Below are positions 5,929-6,974 of a stretch of DNA of 6,974 nucleotides, one piece after another. Origin of the DNA: Euryarchaeota archaeon UBA250 (GTDB lineage Archaea; Thermoplasmatota; Poseidoniia; Poseidoniales; Thalassarchaeaceae); contig DATW01000039.1 of the NCBI GenBank assembly GCA_002504845.1, forward strand, positions 1 through 6,974, read 5' to 3'. How positions within the stretch are numbered: position 1 is the stretch's first letter; each line of letters starts with the position of its first letter. The notes under the pieces were generated by a model. That model searched no databases, was not told the origin of the DNA, and saw nothing but the letters and a program-made list of their open reading frames with translations. The position numbers and the translations under genes were made by a program.

Positions 5929-6312
5929 TCAGAAATTCGTTTCATTCGACACGATCTCTGAAATTTTATTTTCACCATCAACAAGTACGATTCTCGGGGC
6001 GTGCATGCCGATGAACTCTTCCTCGATTCCTACATAGGACAGTATGATCACGACATCCCCCGGTTGAACTAAATGGGCTGCAGCACCGTTAATGCAGATC
6101 TCTCGAGACCCTCTAGGCGCCTTTATGGCGTAAGTTTCCAGGCGGGCACCATTCGTAACATCCAGTATCGCGACTTTCTCCCATTCACATATCCCCGAAG
6201 CATCCAGAAGATCTTCATCGATTGATATCGAACCAACATAATCCAAGTCGGCCTGTGTGACTGTGGCACGGTGAATTTTGCCGCTCAACAGCGTCCTCCT
6301 ACCCCCTGACAC
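5929..6312 (-). CDS. panD: Aspartate 1-decarboxylase, bacterial pyruvoyl type (PanD)
   Basis: It makes beta-alanine from L-aspartate for pantothenate and coenzyme A. The protein is made as an inactive precursor that cuts itself at Gly-Ser to form the pyruvoyl cofactor. The length of 127 residues matches E. coli PanD (126), and the key residues line up with a constant offset of three: K12, Y25, G27-S28 (cleavage site in YVGSISID), R57, Y61 and N75 within INGAAAH. The precursor should give a beta chain of 27 residues and an alpha chain starting at S28. The start is GTG at 6312, the only one that keeps the RTLLSGKIHR first strand; a GTGAGG lies about 8 bases upstream. A TTG at codon 9 has a strong AGGAGG before it but would remove that strand. 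It is convergent with rlmH and divergent from the TSP3 gene. Archaea generally lack this enzyme and use a PLP-type decarboxylase, so transfer from bacteria is likely (inference). Confidence 0.93.
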   Translation of the reverse strand: MSGGRRTLLSGKIHRATVTQADLDYVGSISIDEDLLDASGICEWEKVAILDVTNGARLETYAIKAPRGSREICINGAAAHLVQPGDVVIILSYVGIEEEFIGMHAPRIVLVDGENKISEIVSNETNF

Positions 6313-6351
6313 AAAAACATCCTCACATCGCTAAGATATGAACGCGTTTAT

Positions 6352-6369
6352 TCAGAGATGATACTCTGA
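6352..6369. promoter_or_regulatory. Inverted repeat in the panD / TSP3 divergent promoter region
   Basis: TCAGAG-ATGATA-CTCTGA is a perfect 6-base dyad with a 6-base centre. It lies 40 bases upstream of the panD start and 82 bases before the TSP3 gene start, where a dimeric regulator could act on panD or on both genes. A dyad this short can occur by chance, and no regulator gene is present in the window. Confidence 0.25.
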
Positions 6370-6411
6370 TCCTATCCATGATACTCGTTTCGCCCCCTTT
6401 CGGGTACGATT

Positions 6412-6419
6412 GAAATATG
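6412..6419 (+). promoter_or_regulatory. Candidate TATA element for the TSP3-repeat gene
   Basis: GAAATATG sits 32-39 bases before the ATG at 6451. A start site near 6440 would give a leader of about 10 bases, with a GGTG (6442-6445) 5 bases before the ATG acting as ribosome binding site. Position-based inference. Confidence 0.3.
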
Positions 6420-6450
6420 TGTCCACATCAACCCAGCACCCGGTGTTAGC

Positions 6451-6974
6451 ATGATTGGAGATCTCACAAAGAGAAACAGGACCACAAAATCTCTACTTCT
6501 GGTGGTTTTGATGGTGGTTAGCGTACAGATGCCGATGATAGCGGTCGGAGACCAGTCAGGCCCATTTGAAAATGGAACAGGGGACACACCGACCCAACAG
6601 CAAATCCAATCATCAGATGTTGACACTTCTTCATTCCCAGCACTTGAGCACATGCTTCTGCCAGATCACCCCGCTTTCCAAGACATGTCTTGGTCGGACC
6701 CAGGCATACTCTACGGGCAAATCACAGATACATCCTTCCTCGAGGGCGGATATCGATTCATGGTCGAAGAGACAGAAACTGAAGACCATGACAACGACGG
6801 CATAAACGATCTAGACGACCTCGATGACGACAATGATGGCATATCCGATTTAATCGAGCGATTCGACGGGTGCTATGGAACAGATCCTTACGACCATGAC
6901 AACGACGGGATTCAGGATGAATTCGACTTCGACGATGACAACGACGGGATCCTCGAGGGGCCGATTGACTATTC
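6451..6974 (+). CDS. Secreted thrombospondin type-3 repeat protein, N-terminal part (cut by right edge)
   Basis: The frame is open from ATG 6451 to the window end (174 residues seen). The N-terminus is a clear Sec signal peptide: basic KRNR, hydrophobic core SLLLVVLMVVSV, and likely cleavage after A31 (PMIA/VGDQ). A polar, Thr/Gln/Ser-rich stretch follows (35-60), then a region without recognised motifs (61-107). From residue 111 come Asp/Asn-rich calcium-binding loops of the DxDNDGIxD type, at about 112-120, 125-133, 148-156 and 161-168. They form two copies of a 36-residue unit. These are thrombospondin type-3 repeats, used in extracellular proteins as calcium-stiffened spacers. The product is therefore exported, probably surface-attached or released, with functional domains beyond the edge. 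GGTG lies 5 bases before the ATG. Large proteins of this kind are frequent in marine Poseidoniales (family knowledge, from memory). Confidence 0.88.
   Translation, partial: MIGDLTKRNRTTKSLLLVVLMVVSVQMPMIAVGDQSGPFENGTGDTPTQQQIQSSDVDTSSFPALEHMLLPDHPAFQDMSWSDPGILYGQITDTSFLEGGYRFMVEETETEDHDNDGINDLDDLDDDNDGISDLIERFDGCYGTDPYDHDNDGIQDEFDFDDDNDGILEGPIDY
6784..6957 (+). repeat. Tandem 108-base coding repeat (TSP3 calcium loops)
   Basis: Two copies of a 108-base unit start at 6784 and 6892. The first 17 bases (GACCATGACAACGACGG) are identical, and both copies have a second DDDNDGI loop about 36-40 bases further on. The repeat encodes paired calcium loops, DHDNDGI and DDDNDGI. The middle of each unit differs in sequence, so this is an old or selected duplication rather than a recent slippage copy. 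The second unit is incomplete at the right edge. Confidence 0.75.

Noticed and set aside
6391..6405. CGCCCCCTTTCGGGTACG region as a hairpin terminator
   Set aside because: The stem is only three or four base pairs, there is no T-run, and no gene ends next to it.
6372..6653. Open frame of 93 codons on the minus strand at the start of the TSP3 gene
   Set aside because: It lies antisense to the signal peptide and following region of a convincing secreted protein and shows no domain.

Overview
The window looks like a piece of chromosome from an uncultured marine euryarchaeon, most likely a Poseidoniales (Marine Group II) type. This is inference. The support is compact gene packing with short leaders and GGTGA/AGGA-type ribosome binding sites, frequent GTG starts, a PduO-type ATP:cobalamin adenosyltransferase, a two-motif DHH phosphoesterase, and a secreted protein with acidic thrombospondin-type-3 calcium repeats. 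No rRNA, tRNA, CRISPR, integrase, transposase or plasmid gene is visible, and no stretch over 300 bases lacks a gene.

Left part (1-3335), all on the minus strand. A gene of unknown function is cut by the left edge (its N-terminal 91 residues are present). Separately, a tight run of three genes is read leftward from about 3259: a DHH/DHHA1 phosphoesterase, a two-helix membrane protein with a C-terminal coiled coil, and a CPBP-family (CAAX/Abi) intramembrane protease. The last two are separated by only 5 bases and are probably co-translated.

Middle (3336-5425). A Nudix hydrolase of the diadenosine tetraphosphatase type is divergent from the DHH gene. It converges on a cobalamin adenosyltransferase, and the two stop codons overlap. 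The adenosyltransferase is the last gene of a leftward operon that begins at 5425 with a very tryptophan-rich 107-residue protein carrying a CxxC. Next comes a five-helix membrane protein that overlaps the first gene by ATGA. The adenosyltransferase starts 19 bases after it.

Right part (5484-6974). An RlmH-like 23S rRNA methyltransferase, probably leaderless, faces a bacterial-type pyruvoyl aspartate decarboxylase (PanD) tail to tail. PanD shares a 138-base divergent intergenic region with a secreted TSP3-repeat protein that runs off the right edge. That region holds a small inverted repeat.

Most recognised genes are housekeeping: nucleotide clean-up (DHH, Nudix), cofactor supply (adenosylcobalamin; beta-alanine for CoA) and ribosome modification. 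The less explained parts are the Trp-rich protein and its membrane partner upstream of the adenosyltransferase, the membrane protein/CPBP protease pair, and the bacterial-type PanD. I did not find a clear new defence or mobile system here.
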